In this document: in pieces, positions 8,704 to 16,089 of the stretch | How positions within the stretch are numbered: the stretch's first letter is position 1 | Layout: each line of letters begins with the position of its first letter | Source of the DNA: an uncultured Candidatus Saccharibacteria bacterium | GTDB lineage: Bacteria > Patescibacteriota > Saccharimonadia > Saccharimonadales > Saccharimonadaceae | Direction: 5' to 3' | Assembly: GCA_946414465.1 (NCBI GenBank) | Contig: CAMKOP010000006.1 | Span: 1-48,995 of the forward strand | DNA: 48,995 bases | Position numbers and translations under genes: made by a program | Notes under the pieces: model-generated | What the model saw: the letters and a program-made list of their open reading frames with translations, nothing else | The model's database searches: none | What the model was told of the DNA's origin: nothing

Positions 8704-9187
8704 CGGCTAGACCAGCCACCACGTGTTTAGTTTGTGTTTCAAAAGTATGCTTGCCCGATAAAATAATCGGAGCTTCTGCCTCAGATGGCGCTTCCATCTC
8801 GCCGACAGCTGCATCATAAAGGTTCTTCGCCTCAGACACTGACTTATATTTTGCTTTCATCCGTGCACGAATCGTCGCCACATCAGTCTGCACCCAAATC
8901 AATCTCGGCTCGTAATCTTCTTTATTAAGAATTTCTTTCATTTTAGCTCGCTCTTTTTCAGTATCAAGCAACCCCTCGAAAATAATTGTCTGTCTTGTTA
9001 ACATTATTAATTCTAGAATAGTGTAGATCTCCTCGAGTGAGAAATCGTGCTTCTTCTTGATTTCGTCAAAATTATAATATGCCAACCCAAATTTCTCGGC
9101 AAATTTCTTGGCAAAAGTAGATTTGCCACTACACGGCGCCCCGAATACCATTAACGCTCGTGATTTATTTTTCTTACCTTCCATCAT
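8684..9187 (-). CDS. P-loop kinase / AAA-type small nucleotide-binding protein
   Basis: A 167-residue protein with a Walker A motif, GAPCSGKST (about 16-24), and the overall size of the gluconokinase/zeta-toxin/polynucleotide-kinase-like group. LIMLTRQTIIFEGLL resembles the strand preceding the second nucleotide contact, and IRARMKAK looks like a lid with arginines. The substrate is unknown. TACAAT lies exactly six bases before ATG 9187, so the start is supported by the leaderless pattern. It is the first gene of a pair with the YgjP-type gene. Confidence 0.75.
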   Translation of the reverse strand: MMEGKKNKSRALMVFGAPCSGKSTFAKKFAEKFGLAYYNFDEIKKKHDFSLEEIYTILELIMLTRQTIIFEGLLDTEKERAKMKEILNKEDYEPRLIWVQTDVATIRARMKAKYKSVSEAKNLYDAAVGEMEAPSEAEAPIILSGKHTFETQTKHVVAGLADAPKRR

Positions 9188-9223
9188 AAAATCATTGTAT
9201 CACAAATCATTAAAATAATGCAA

Positions 9224-10249
9224 CTAATTATTTACTCGGTGATGCGCTGTGAACGAATTAGCATCAAGTTTTTTAAACTCATAGCCGTTTAATAAGCCAT
9301 ATTGAATTATTCTCTCCACTGCCGCCACCGAAAAATCCTTCACATCGTGTTGTAAGACCACTGAGATGCCACCTTCTTTTAATGCGCCAACCACATTTTG
9401 ATAAACCACGTCAGAAGAAGTAGTATTGCCGGCATCTCCAGAAGAAATATTCCAATCAAAATACGTAAAACCTTTTTCACCAACCAGATTGACTAATTTC
9501 GACATGATTCTAGTACCACCATCGTAGCGCGTGCTTACGGTATTTGAACTTCCGCCTGGGAATCGCATAAGATATGAAGTATATCCAGTGAGATTTTTGA
9601 CGCGCTCCTGTACGCGATACAAATCTTCAAAAAACACGTCTGTGCTCTGGTAAATGTAAGAATAATTATGCGAAGCGGTGTGAAGTCCAATCGCGTGGCC
9701 ATCATTATACTCGCGCACAATCATCGCATCGTCACCGTAACCTGTTACGAAAAAAGTCGCCTTCACATTATACTTGGCTAAAATATCGAGAAGCTCTGCT
9801 GTGTACTGCCCTGGTCCATCATCAAAAGTCAGATAAATAGTGCCGTTATATTCCGGAATAATCTTAACAGTTCGAACTTTTTCAGAATGATTACCAGAAT
9901 TATCCTGCGCAGTATAAGCAATCGTGTAAGTGCCGACTGCATTAGTATCGACATCTCCAGTTCTAGTAAACTCCACCTCATCGCAATCATCTACCACGCT
10001 CGCGCCTGCTTCCGTATACGACTCGCCGACTCGCATTACAATTATTTCTTCACCATTTAGTGTAATCTCCGGTGCTTCGGTATCACTGGTTCGACAAAAA
10101 CTAGGCGGCACCGAATCTAATGCCGCATCTAAATTATGAATCAAAACATCCGTCGCAAACAAAACACCTTCAAAACCAATAAGTATAAAGCCTAAACCAA
10201 ATAATAGAACTTTTCTAATCATAATACTGGCAGGGGCTGCAACACACAT
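9224..10249 (-). CDS. Polysaccharide (peptidoglycan-type) deacetylase, NodB domain
   Basis: The product (341 residues from ATG 10249) has an N-terminal membrane helix, a bacterial Ig-like DUF5011 segment (about 58-130, ESYTEAGASVVDD and GTYTIAYTAQD), and a NodB deacetylase domain (about 136-330). NodB motifs are TFDDGPG (catalytic and metal Asp), HTASHNY (metal His) and RFPGGSSN. It should remove acetyl groups from cell-wall glycan outside the membrane. The start region is unusual. The first nine codons overlap the left att-like sequence of the tRNA-Trp island, so the original start may be the ATG at 10222 (MIRKVLL). A promoter (TATGTTATAAT, 10270-10280) and an RBS (GGGAG) inside the island now precede ATG 10249. 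Confidence 0.85.
   Translation of the reverse strand: MCVAAPASIMIRKVLLFGLGFILIGFEGVLFATDVLIHNLDAALDSVPPSFCRTSDTEAPEITLNGEEIIVMRVGESYTEAGASVVDDCDEVEFTRTGDVDTNAVGTYTIAYTAQDNSGNHSEKVRTVKIIPEYNGTIYLTFDDGPGQYTAELLDILAKYNVKATFFVTGYGDDAMIVREYNDGHAIGLHTASHNYSYIYQSTDVFFEDLYRVQERVKNLTGYTSYLMRFPGGSSNTVSTRYDGGTRIMSKLVNLVGEKGFTYFDWNISSGDAGNTTSSDVVYQNVVGALKEGGISVVLQHDVKDFSVAAVERIIQYGLLNGYEFKKLDANSFTAHHRVNN
10228..10242. repeat. Left att-like site
   Basis: The sequence is TGGCAGGGGCTGCAA, matching the tRNA-Trp 3' end (22746-22760) at 14 of 15 positions. It sits within the first codons of the deacetylase gene. If the right end of the island is joined to this copy in silico, the integrase frame stays open for 35 further codons, supporting it as the true junction. 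Confidence 0.7.
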
Positions 10250-10659
10250 TGCGAACTCCCTTCATAATGATTATAACATAGTATTACTGAAGGACCTAGC
10301 TGAAGCATTTGATTTGTCGCCTACGCTCCTGAAATAAAATCGCCCCCCAACATCGACAGCTACCAGTAGAGCCCCCCGTTAGTATATAGACAGTATTATA
10401 CTTGACGAAGTCAATATATAAGTCGACATCCTATTGGCTTTGAAACTTTATGGAAAGAGCTCACTCAGCTTATAACAATCCAAGCCGCTACCACTTATCC
10501 CCTGGTAGTCCCCTATAACGCGATAGCAATATATATCTAATAACCTTAGAGACTACAGACTGACGTTTCGTATAAGTCAACATAAGTCAAGAACTTTTAA
10601 TGCTATATCTTACATATAACACAATAGATGAACTGACAATAATGGCACGGTGATGGGTG
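10250..10659. other. Noncoding left end of the island
   Basis: There is no gene-sized frame here in the integrated state. The first ~88 bp (to the TAA at 10335-10337) would encode the native integrase C-terminus in the circular form. The remainder contains two C6 tracts (10343-10348, 10372-10377), a perfect inverted repeat TTGAC-GAA-GTCAA (10402-10414), a 6-bp hairpin CTACCA/TGGTAG (10488-10508) and two tandem ATAAGTCAA units (10572-10590). These could belong to a replication origin or an integrase/Rep binding region; I see no further evidence for any specific role. Confidence 0.5.
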
Positions 10660-10974
10660 TTATTCGAGAATGAATGAAAAACTAGGATCTTCTATTAACC
10701 GTTTCTTGCACTCTTTAGCTATACTATCCGAAATCGATGCGAAGGCATATAGGTTAAATAAATAATCAAGATCAGCATCCTCGTAAGAACGGTAATTGTA
10801 TTTCATAAAATACAATTCATAGTCATCATTTTTTCCATTCTTCTTTTTAAATTTTTCAAATTCCAAAAGCTTTTTATATAACGAATCTCTTTCAGTGATC
10901 AATTGTTCATAGGTATAGTTTTTAAAACTAAACTTGAACCTTTCTTTACGAATAAAAAATTCATCTGATAACAT
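10660..10974 (-). CDS. Hypothetical 104-residue island protein
   Basis: A small, charged, probably helical cytoplasmic protein (LITERDSLYKKLLEFEKFKKK and a Tyr/Asp-rich middle) with no family I recognise. I place the start at ATG 10974: it follows the stop of the helicase-nuclease gene by seven bases and has AAGGAG ten bases upstream. A longer frame reaching 11127 would run through the end of that gene and is unlikely. The tight spacing makes it a co-translated partner of the Pif1-YqaJ protein and possibly an accessory or regulatory subunit; that role is inference. Confidence 0.65.
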   Translation of the reverse strand: MLSDEFFIRKERFKFSFKNYTYEQLITERDSLYKKLLEFEKFKKKNGKNDDYELYFMKYNYRSYEDADLDYLFNLYAFASISDSIAKECKKRLIEDPSFSFILE

Positions 10975-10981
10975 TATTTCT

Positions 10982-13639
10982 TTACTCCTTATATTTCCAT
11001 ATATATCCCCCAGCATGCTTTTGTTCTCCACGTAACGCTCTTTGTATTGGGGACCAACTGATACCAGTTTCACGCTCCGCTTGCGATATCGAATCAAATT
11101 CTGCAATCGTTCGCCCTTTATCATCACATTGTAAAATCGGACGAATTTTTAAAGTAGTAGTACTTCTAGCAACTAAATCAATGTTTTTATTATAATCATC
11201 TTTGTAGATCCATCCGTAGCCTCCTGCATGTTTTTGTTTCCCATGAGCTGTGTCCCAAATCGATTTTGCATTAATTCCGAGTTTATTTGCGGCTTTGGAT
11301 ATAGAGCTGAACTCACCAAGGATATTGCCGTTATCGTCATACTGCAATACTGGAGTTCCCCCAAACCCCTCTCTCTCGACCCGAATACTATCTTCCGTCA
11401 GTTCAGTTTCGCCATTCTCATATTCCTCAAATCTACTCTCAAAGATATCCTGAATCGTTTTGTCCTTATTGATATGCCTAATCAGTAACTGAGATTTAGT
11501 ATCGTACAAGTCTGGATTGTATAATACTAAATAAGCATCCTTTGCACCGGTGACGAATAAGCCAAATTGAATCTGATACATGACTCGATCATCGATAGCG
11601 TTATAGCAAGAGAAATGATGTTTCTCCCCAAATGCTTTATGCTCAATGATGGTTTTAATTTTTCCGTCATCATCATATATCACACCATCAGGAGAAAAAC
11701 CAGCATCTTCGTGAATTAGAGAATCTATAAAACCTGCTGATTCAACAGCTAGACCTTTTAGTTTCGCAAATTTTGCAATGCCGATTGGTTCTAGTTCTCT
11801 ACCACGAATCATGGCATCACTTTTATAGTCCTTCTCGTCTTCTTCAATTCCTTTTTCTATAGCAAAACTAACCGAGTGGTACTTAAGATAATATGCCGTA
11901 GTCCCAGTTACTTTCCCACGACGCATATTTAACCAATTGTCCGACCTTTGCTGTACATTTTTAATTCTATATAAGTCAGTTCTTTCGCTAGGCTCAACAA
12001 TTCTACCCTTCATATAATTTATAACCTCCTGGCTAACTTTTATATCTTCTTGCTTAAGTGCCTTAGTTAAGTACAATGATTCCATACTGCGACAACGCGA
12101 TAAAGCTACATAAGTTTGACCGGCAGCAAAAGCACCCTTAGACAAATCAACCTTAACTGCGTCATAAGTTTGGCCTTGTGATTTATGAATCGTTATAGCA
12201 TAGGCAAGCCTAATTGGATACTGAGTAAAAACAGCTACAACATCTTTTTCGAGCTTCTTCTCTTGTGAATTATATCGATACTGATACTTTTCCCATTTCT
12301 CTTTATCTACCCAGTGACTTACGCCATTAATTTCAACTTTGATGCTATCAGGAGTAAGCTGAGATATAATGCCGAGAGTGCCGTTTACCCAACGTGCTTT
12401 CTTGCGTTTATCGGTGCTAGAATTGTCGGTATGATCATTTTTTATCATCATGACATGGGCACCGACTTTGAGATGCAGATGAAGATCGGTTGGCATACTT
12501 GATTGCTTAATATCCCCAGTAACACTACCATCATAAACATACTCTTTAGTGTTAAGGGCAAGAAGCTTTTCTTTATTTATACTGTTCGCAGTCGCATTAT
12601 CTCCAGTTAATGTAATATATTGTTCGTCCTCTGGTGGTACCACACAACAGCTATTTATATCATCTAATAAGCCCTTGCTTGTTTGACCAAGACGAATCTT
12701 ATTGAGTATATCGATAAATGTTTGGTCCTTCTGGCGAAAAACATGTTGTAGCTCAATTATCTTAAATGGTTTCTTTCGTATTTCGTCAGCACCAAAATAA
12801 TAAATCGTAGTATAACGATCCTCCATATATCTGGATGCTTGACCGCTAGGAACGACAGGTGGTAATTGATATAAATCCCCAAACACGATTATCTGGCAAC
12901 CGCCAAACGCCTCATTGCTATTCCTAGCATATTTCAACTTCGCATCAATCATATCCATGATATCTGCACTAACCATCGATATCTCATCGATTACTAGCGT
13001 TTGAATACCATTTAAAATCTCTTTACGTTTATATCCCATATCCGTGACTTGTGATCTATCATCTGGGTCCTGGATATCTAAACCCATACTAAAAAAGGAA
13101 TGTATTGTTTGTCCCCCAACATTTAACGCAGCGACGCCAGTAGGGGCCACAACGGCAACTTGTTTAGATGTGTGCCTAACAAAATATTGAAGTAAAACGG
13201 ATTTACCAGTACCAGCTTTTCCTGTAATAAACAGGTTTTCGTTGGAGTTGTTCATTAAACTAAAAACGCGTTTTTGTTCGTCGCCGAGCTTTATATCATC
13301 AATGTCTTTAATCTCATTTTTTAAGCCTGTAGTTTTTTGAGAAACTAGAGGCTTATAAGTTGGCTTATCAACAGTAGTTGCGATTGTTTTAATTTTATTT
13401 CCATCCCAAACATTAACATGCTTTACATTCGTTGTGGTAGTCGTGTTAGTGTTTGAACTTGAACTATAAGGTCTTGAGTTATTGTTTGAACCAGTAGAAC
13501 TCTCCGCTACCTTTTTGACAATCCAAACAATCGCAATAGCAATCACAATAAACCAAAAAACGCCAACAGCACTAGAGTCGCCACTGCTAGATGAAGAATT
13601 TTTTGTTGTCGCCGCAACAAAACGTAAAAACGAATCCAT
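10982..13639 (-). CDS. Pif1-type helicase fused to YqaJ nuclease and NUMOD1-like repeats
   Basis: This 885-residue multidomain protein has an N-terminal membrane helix (about 25-43) and a Ser/Asn/Thr-rich linker. A SF1B Pif1/RecD-like helicase follows (about 118-550): Walker A GKAGTGKS, VVAPTGVAALNVGG, VIDEISMVSADIMD, FGDLYQLPPV, and TIHKSQGQTYD with YVALSRCRS. A YqaJ-type exonuclease domain (about 566-720) begins RSDNWLNMRRGKVTGT and contains FSPDGVI and IIEHKAFG, a PD-(D/E)XK-like D...E-x-K arrangement. Two NUMOD1/IENR1-like DNA-binding repeats (about 760-815 and 830-885) each end with KHAGGY-W-YK. TATGTTATAAT lies seven bases upstream of the ATG. The domain set suggests unwinding plus cutting of DNA at the membrane, probably against incoming DNA. 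Confidence 0.85.
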   Translation of the reverse strand: MDSFLRFVAATTKNSSSSSGDSSAVGVFWFIVIAIAIVWIVKKVAESSTGSNNNSRPYSSSSNTNTTTTTNVKHVNVWDGNKIKTIATTVDKPTYKPLVSQKTTGLKNEIKDIDDIKLGDEQKRVFSLMNNSNENLFITGKAGTGKSVLLQYFVRHTSKQVAVVAPTGVAALNVGGQTIHSFFSMGLDIQDPDDRSQVTDMGYKRKEILNGIQTLVIDEISMVSADIMDMIDAKLKYARNSNEAFGGCQIIVFGDLYQLPPVVPSGQASRYMEDRYTTIYYFGADEIRKKPFKIIELQHVFRQKDQTFIDILNKIRLGQTSKGLLDDINSCCVVPPEDEQYITLTGDNATANSINKEKLLALNTKEYVYDGSVTGDIKQSSMPTDLHLHLKVGAHVMMIKNDHTDNSSTDKRKKARWVNGTLGIISQLTPDSIKVEINGVSHWVDKEKWEKYQYRYNSQEKKLEKDVVAVFTQYPIRLAYAITIHKSQGQTYDAVKVDLSKGAFAAGQTYVALSRCRSMESLYLTKALKQEDIKVSQEVINYMKGRIVEPSERTDLYRIKNVQQRSDNWLNMRRGKVTGTTAYYLKYHSVSFAIEKGIEEDEKDYKSDAMIRGRELEPIGIAKFAKLKGLAVESAGFIDSLIHEDAGFSPDGVIYDDDGKIKTIIEHKAFGEKHHFSCYNAIDDRVMYQIQFGLFVTGAKDAYLVLYNPDLYDTKSQLLIRHINKDKTIQDIFESRFEEYENGETELTEDSIRVEREGFGGTPVLQYDDNGNILGEFSSISKAANKLGINAKSIWDTAHGKQKHAGGYGWIYKDDYNKNIDLVARSTTTLKIRPILQCDDKGRTIAEFDSISQAERETGISWSPIQRALRGEQKHAGGYIWKYKE

Positions 13640-13698
13640 AAGGAATATTATAACATATTAACCAGATTACCCGGCACGCTCAATTGGATAATTGGAAA

Positions 13699-15990
13699 TT
13701 AAATATGTATATCTTTTTGGGAAGAATACCGAGGGCATTTAGGAGATCTAACTTTATTGTATACAGATTTCTCGTAGCTGAATCCACATTTATGGCATTT
13801 CCAATAATGCATATCTTTGCTTGAAGGCAAAACATCACCTGGTAAGTCATCATTCATTTCATAGTCCCAATCTAATGCAATATCTGGAAACACTGTCGCT
13901 AAGTCATTATACCCTTTTAGCAGTTGTTTGTTCCCACAAATCGGACAGCCATTGCCGCTACTCCTCGTTGAAACATAAGTCTGCCATTCGTGGCCCTTCT
14001 CGCATTTCCACCAAACTTTTTTATTTGAAAATGGAGCTACTTCTGATGGCTTAAGATTATTATTTTTAGCATAATTCCATTCTTTAGCAATGGATGGTTT
14101 TAAAGTCTCTAAATCATTAAAACCTTTGAGAATCTGTTTTCCATTGCATACTGGACATTTTACTCCTTGAGTTTTACTATTAACTGTCGCCTGAAATGAA
14201 TGTCCTTTCTCGCACCTCCACCAGACCTTAGCACTAGAGCCTTTTGATAACGAATATGGATCAATCGCTATATTTTTATCAAAATCCCATAATTTCTTTA
14301 ACTCTGGATTTGTAGTAAAGATATCGTTAAAGCCTTTCAAAACTCTATGCCCAGAACAATATGGGCAGCTATCCCCTCGGCATCTATCGTTCACGATAGC
14401 TTGCCATTCATGTCCTTTCTCGCACCTCCACCAGACTTTTCTGCCAGAGTTAGTAGTGACATGCTCGGGTTTCAAATTACCATTCTTTTCATAATTCCAC
14501 TCCCGAATTAAGCGCTCATCAGTCAATGATTTTTGTTTTTCATAGAAATCAATCGTATTATTTATCTCGCCAGAATCCCTCGAAAGATTAATGTCTAAAT
14601 TAAATCCTAATTCACTCATAAGCCATTTTATTCCATCAACAACCTGTGAACCATCAGACTTAATATTGCGTAGCGTAAAATTATTGGAAAGATTATTAAT
14701 TTCAGAACAGCCTTCTTCTCTTAAGCGGAATAGTTTTACCCCATGTTCTTTGCATAAACTATTCTTTCTATTATCCTTTTCCGAATTCTTATGGAAACGC
14801 CTACCATCGTACTCAATTGCAACATTAATTGAAGGAATAAAAATATCAAGCTCCATCGGTTTCAACCAAGATGGCTTATAGTTTTCCAATACATCATCAA
14901 AGGCTTTAGAAATATAGTAATAAACTATTTTTTCCGGCAAAGAGGTCTGATTTTCACTAGCACATTTGGGACATCCATTTCCGTATGCTCGTGAAGCTAT
15001 CGTAGCTTGCCATTCGTGCCCCTTTTTGCATTTCCACCAAACATTCTTGCCAGAAACGCCAGTTACTTCTGTCGGTTTCAAGTTTCCGTTCCTGTCATAA
15101 TTCCACTCACTGGCTAAATTAGGATTTATTGTAGTTAAATCATTATACCCAACGAGCACCTTACGACCAGAACAATACGGACATCCTTTTCCTTTTCTCT
15201 TTTCAACAATAGCTGCATAATAACTATGCCCCTTCTCGCACTTCCACCAAAACTTTTTTGTGGTACTAGGCGCCACTTCGTATGGAGTCTTGTCGTTTTT
15301 ATCGAAATCCCATTCTTGGACCAACTCAGGAGCAATGGTAGCTAAATCATTATATCCAGTAAGGATTTTCTGATTGCAACAATACGGGCACCCATTCCCC
15401 ATTTTTGTTCTCCAGAATAGACGAGCTTGCCATTCATGACCTTTTTCGCATCTCCACCAAACCATCTTAGCAGAGCCTCGAACAAAATCTTTTGGAGTCA
15501 AATCGCCATTCTTTTCGTAGTCCCACTGTTTCGCAATTTCTGGATCAGTAGTTGCCAAATCGTTGTAGCCGACTAAAACCTTCTTATTACTGCAATATGG
15601 ACACCCTTCTCCCCTCGAGCGTGCACACGGAGACGCTTGCCATTCATGACCTTTTTCACACTTCCACCAAACTTTAGTATTTGATCCCCGAGTAAAGTCT
15701 TTTGGAGACAAGTCGATATTTTTCTCAAAATCCCACTGCATAGCTATAGCTGAGTCCGTAGTTGCTAAATCGTTATAACCAGCTAAAACCCTCTGATTAC
15801 TACAATACGGACAGCCACAATTTTTATTCGTACGTGAATTTGGAGACGCTTGCCATTCATGACCTTTTTCACACTTCCACCAGACTACTTTTTTTGCGCC
15901 ATGAGAGATATCCTCGAAAGACAAATTATCAGCCGTATTGCGACTTTCATTCCATTGTTTTGCCAATTCAGGATATTCACTTTTTAGCAT
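13699..15990 (-). CDS. Nine zinc-ribbon repeats with central Vsr-like nuclease domain
   Basis: The 763-residue protein consists of five ~68-residue repeats, a central domain (about 350-450), and four more repeats. Each repeat reads roughly (P)xIAxxWDYEKN...P..V..GS..KVWW(K/R)CEKGHEWQA...R..G.GCPYC...K.LxGYNDL, the DUF4379-type probable zinc ribbon. The first knuckle here is CxKGH and the second CPxC; the last repeat has a degenerate second knuckle (CPRYS). The central domain (LPEKIVYYYIS, ELDIFIPSINVAIEYDGRRFH, C-x-x-H-G-V-K-L-F-R-L-R-E-E) has the E...D...EYDG pattern of Vsr/MutH-like PD-(D/E)XK endonucleases. It has a promoter TATAAT about 22 nt before the ATG, divergent from the UvrD-type gene. 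A paralogue lies at 35267-37009. Likely DNA-targeting; specificity unknown. Confidence 0.8.
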   Translation of the reverse strand: MLKSEYPELAKQWNESRNTADNLSFEDISHGAKKVVWWKCEKGHEWQASPNSRTNKNCGCPYCSNQRVLAGYNDLATTDSAIAMQWDFEKNIDLSPKDFTRGSNTKVWWKCEKGHEWQASPCARSRGEGCPYCSNKKVLVGYNDLATTDPEIAKQWDYEKNGDLTPKDFVRGSAKMVWWRCEKGHEWQARLFWRTKMGNGCPYCCNQKILTGYNDLATIAPELVQEWDFDKNDKTPYEVAPSTTKKFWWKCEKGHSYYAAIVEKRKGKGCPYCSGRKVLVGYNDLTTINPNLASEWNYDRNGNLKPTEVTGVSGKNVWWKCKKGHEWQATIASRAYGNGCPKCASENQTSLPEKIVYYYISKAFDDVLENYKPSWLKPMELDIFIPSINVAIEYDGRRFHKNSEKDNRKNSLCKEHGVKLFRLREEGCSEINNLSNNFTLRNIKSDGSQVVDGIKWLMSELGFNLDINLSRDSGEINNTIDFYEKQKSLTDERLIREWNYEKNGNLKPEHVTTNSGRKVWWRCEKGHEWQAIVNDRCRGDSCPYCSGHRVLKGFNDIFTTNPELKKLWDFDKNIAIDPYSLSKGSSAKVWWRCEKGHSFQATVNSKTQGVKCPVCNGKQILKGFNDLETLKPSIAKEWNYAKNNNLKPSEVAPFSNKKVWWKCEKGHEWQTYVSTRSSGNGCPICGNKQLLKGYNDLATVFPDIALDWDYEMNDDLPGDVLPSSKDMHYWKCHKCGFSYEKSVYNKVRSPKCPRYSSQKDIHI

Positions 15991-16089
15991 AATTTAATCT
16001 CAATATTTTGATATTATAACATCATTACAAAATTATTCAATCTTATAACAATCGCACTCGTAGAATTTATACTTTGATATAATATTAAT

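Noticed and set aside
10975..11127. N-terminal extension of the 104-residue island protein
   Set aside because: It would lie within the coding region of the Pif1-YqaJ protein, and a good RBS with a nearby ATG exists at 10974.
13699..15990. Periodic DNA repeats that might be a CRISPR or satellite array
   Set aside because: The ~200-bp periodicity comes from coding zinc-ribbon repeats in one open frame.
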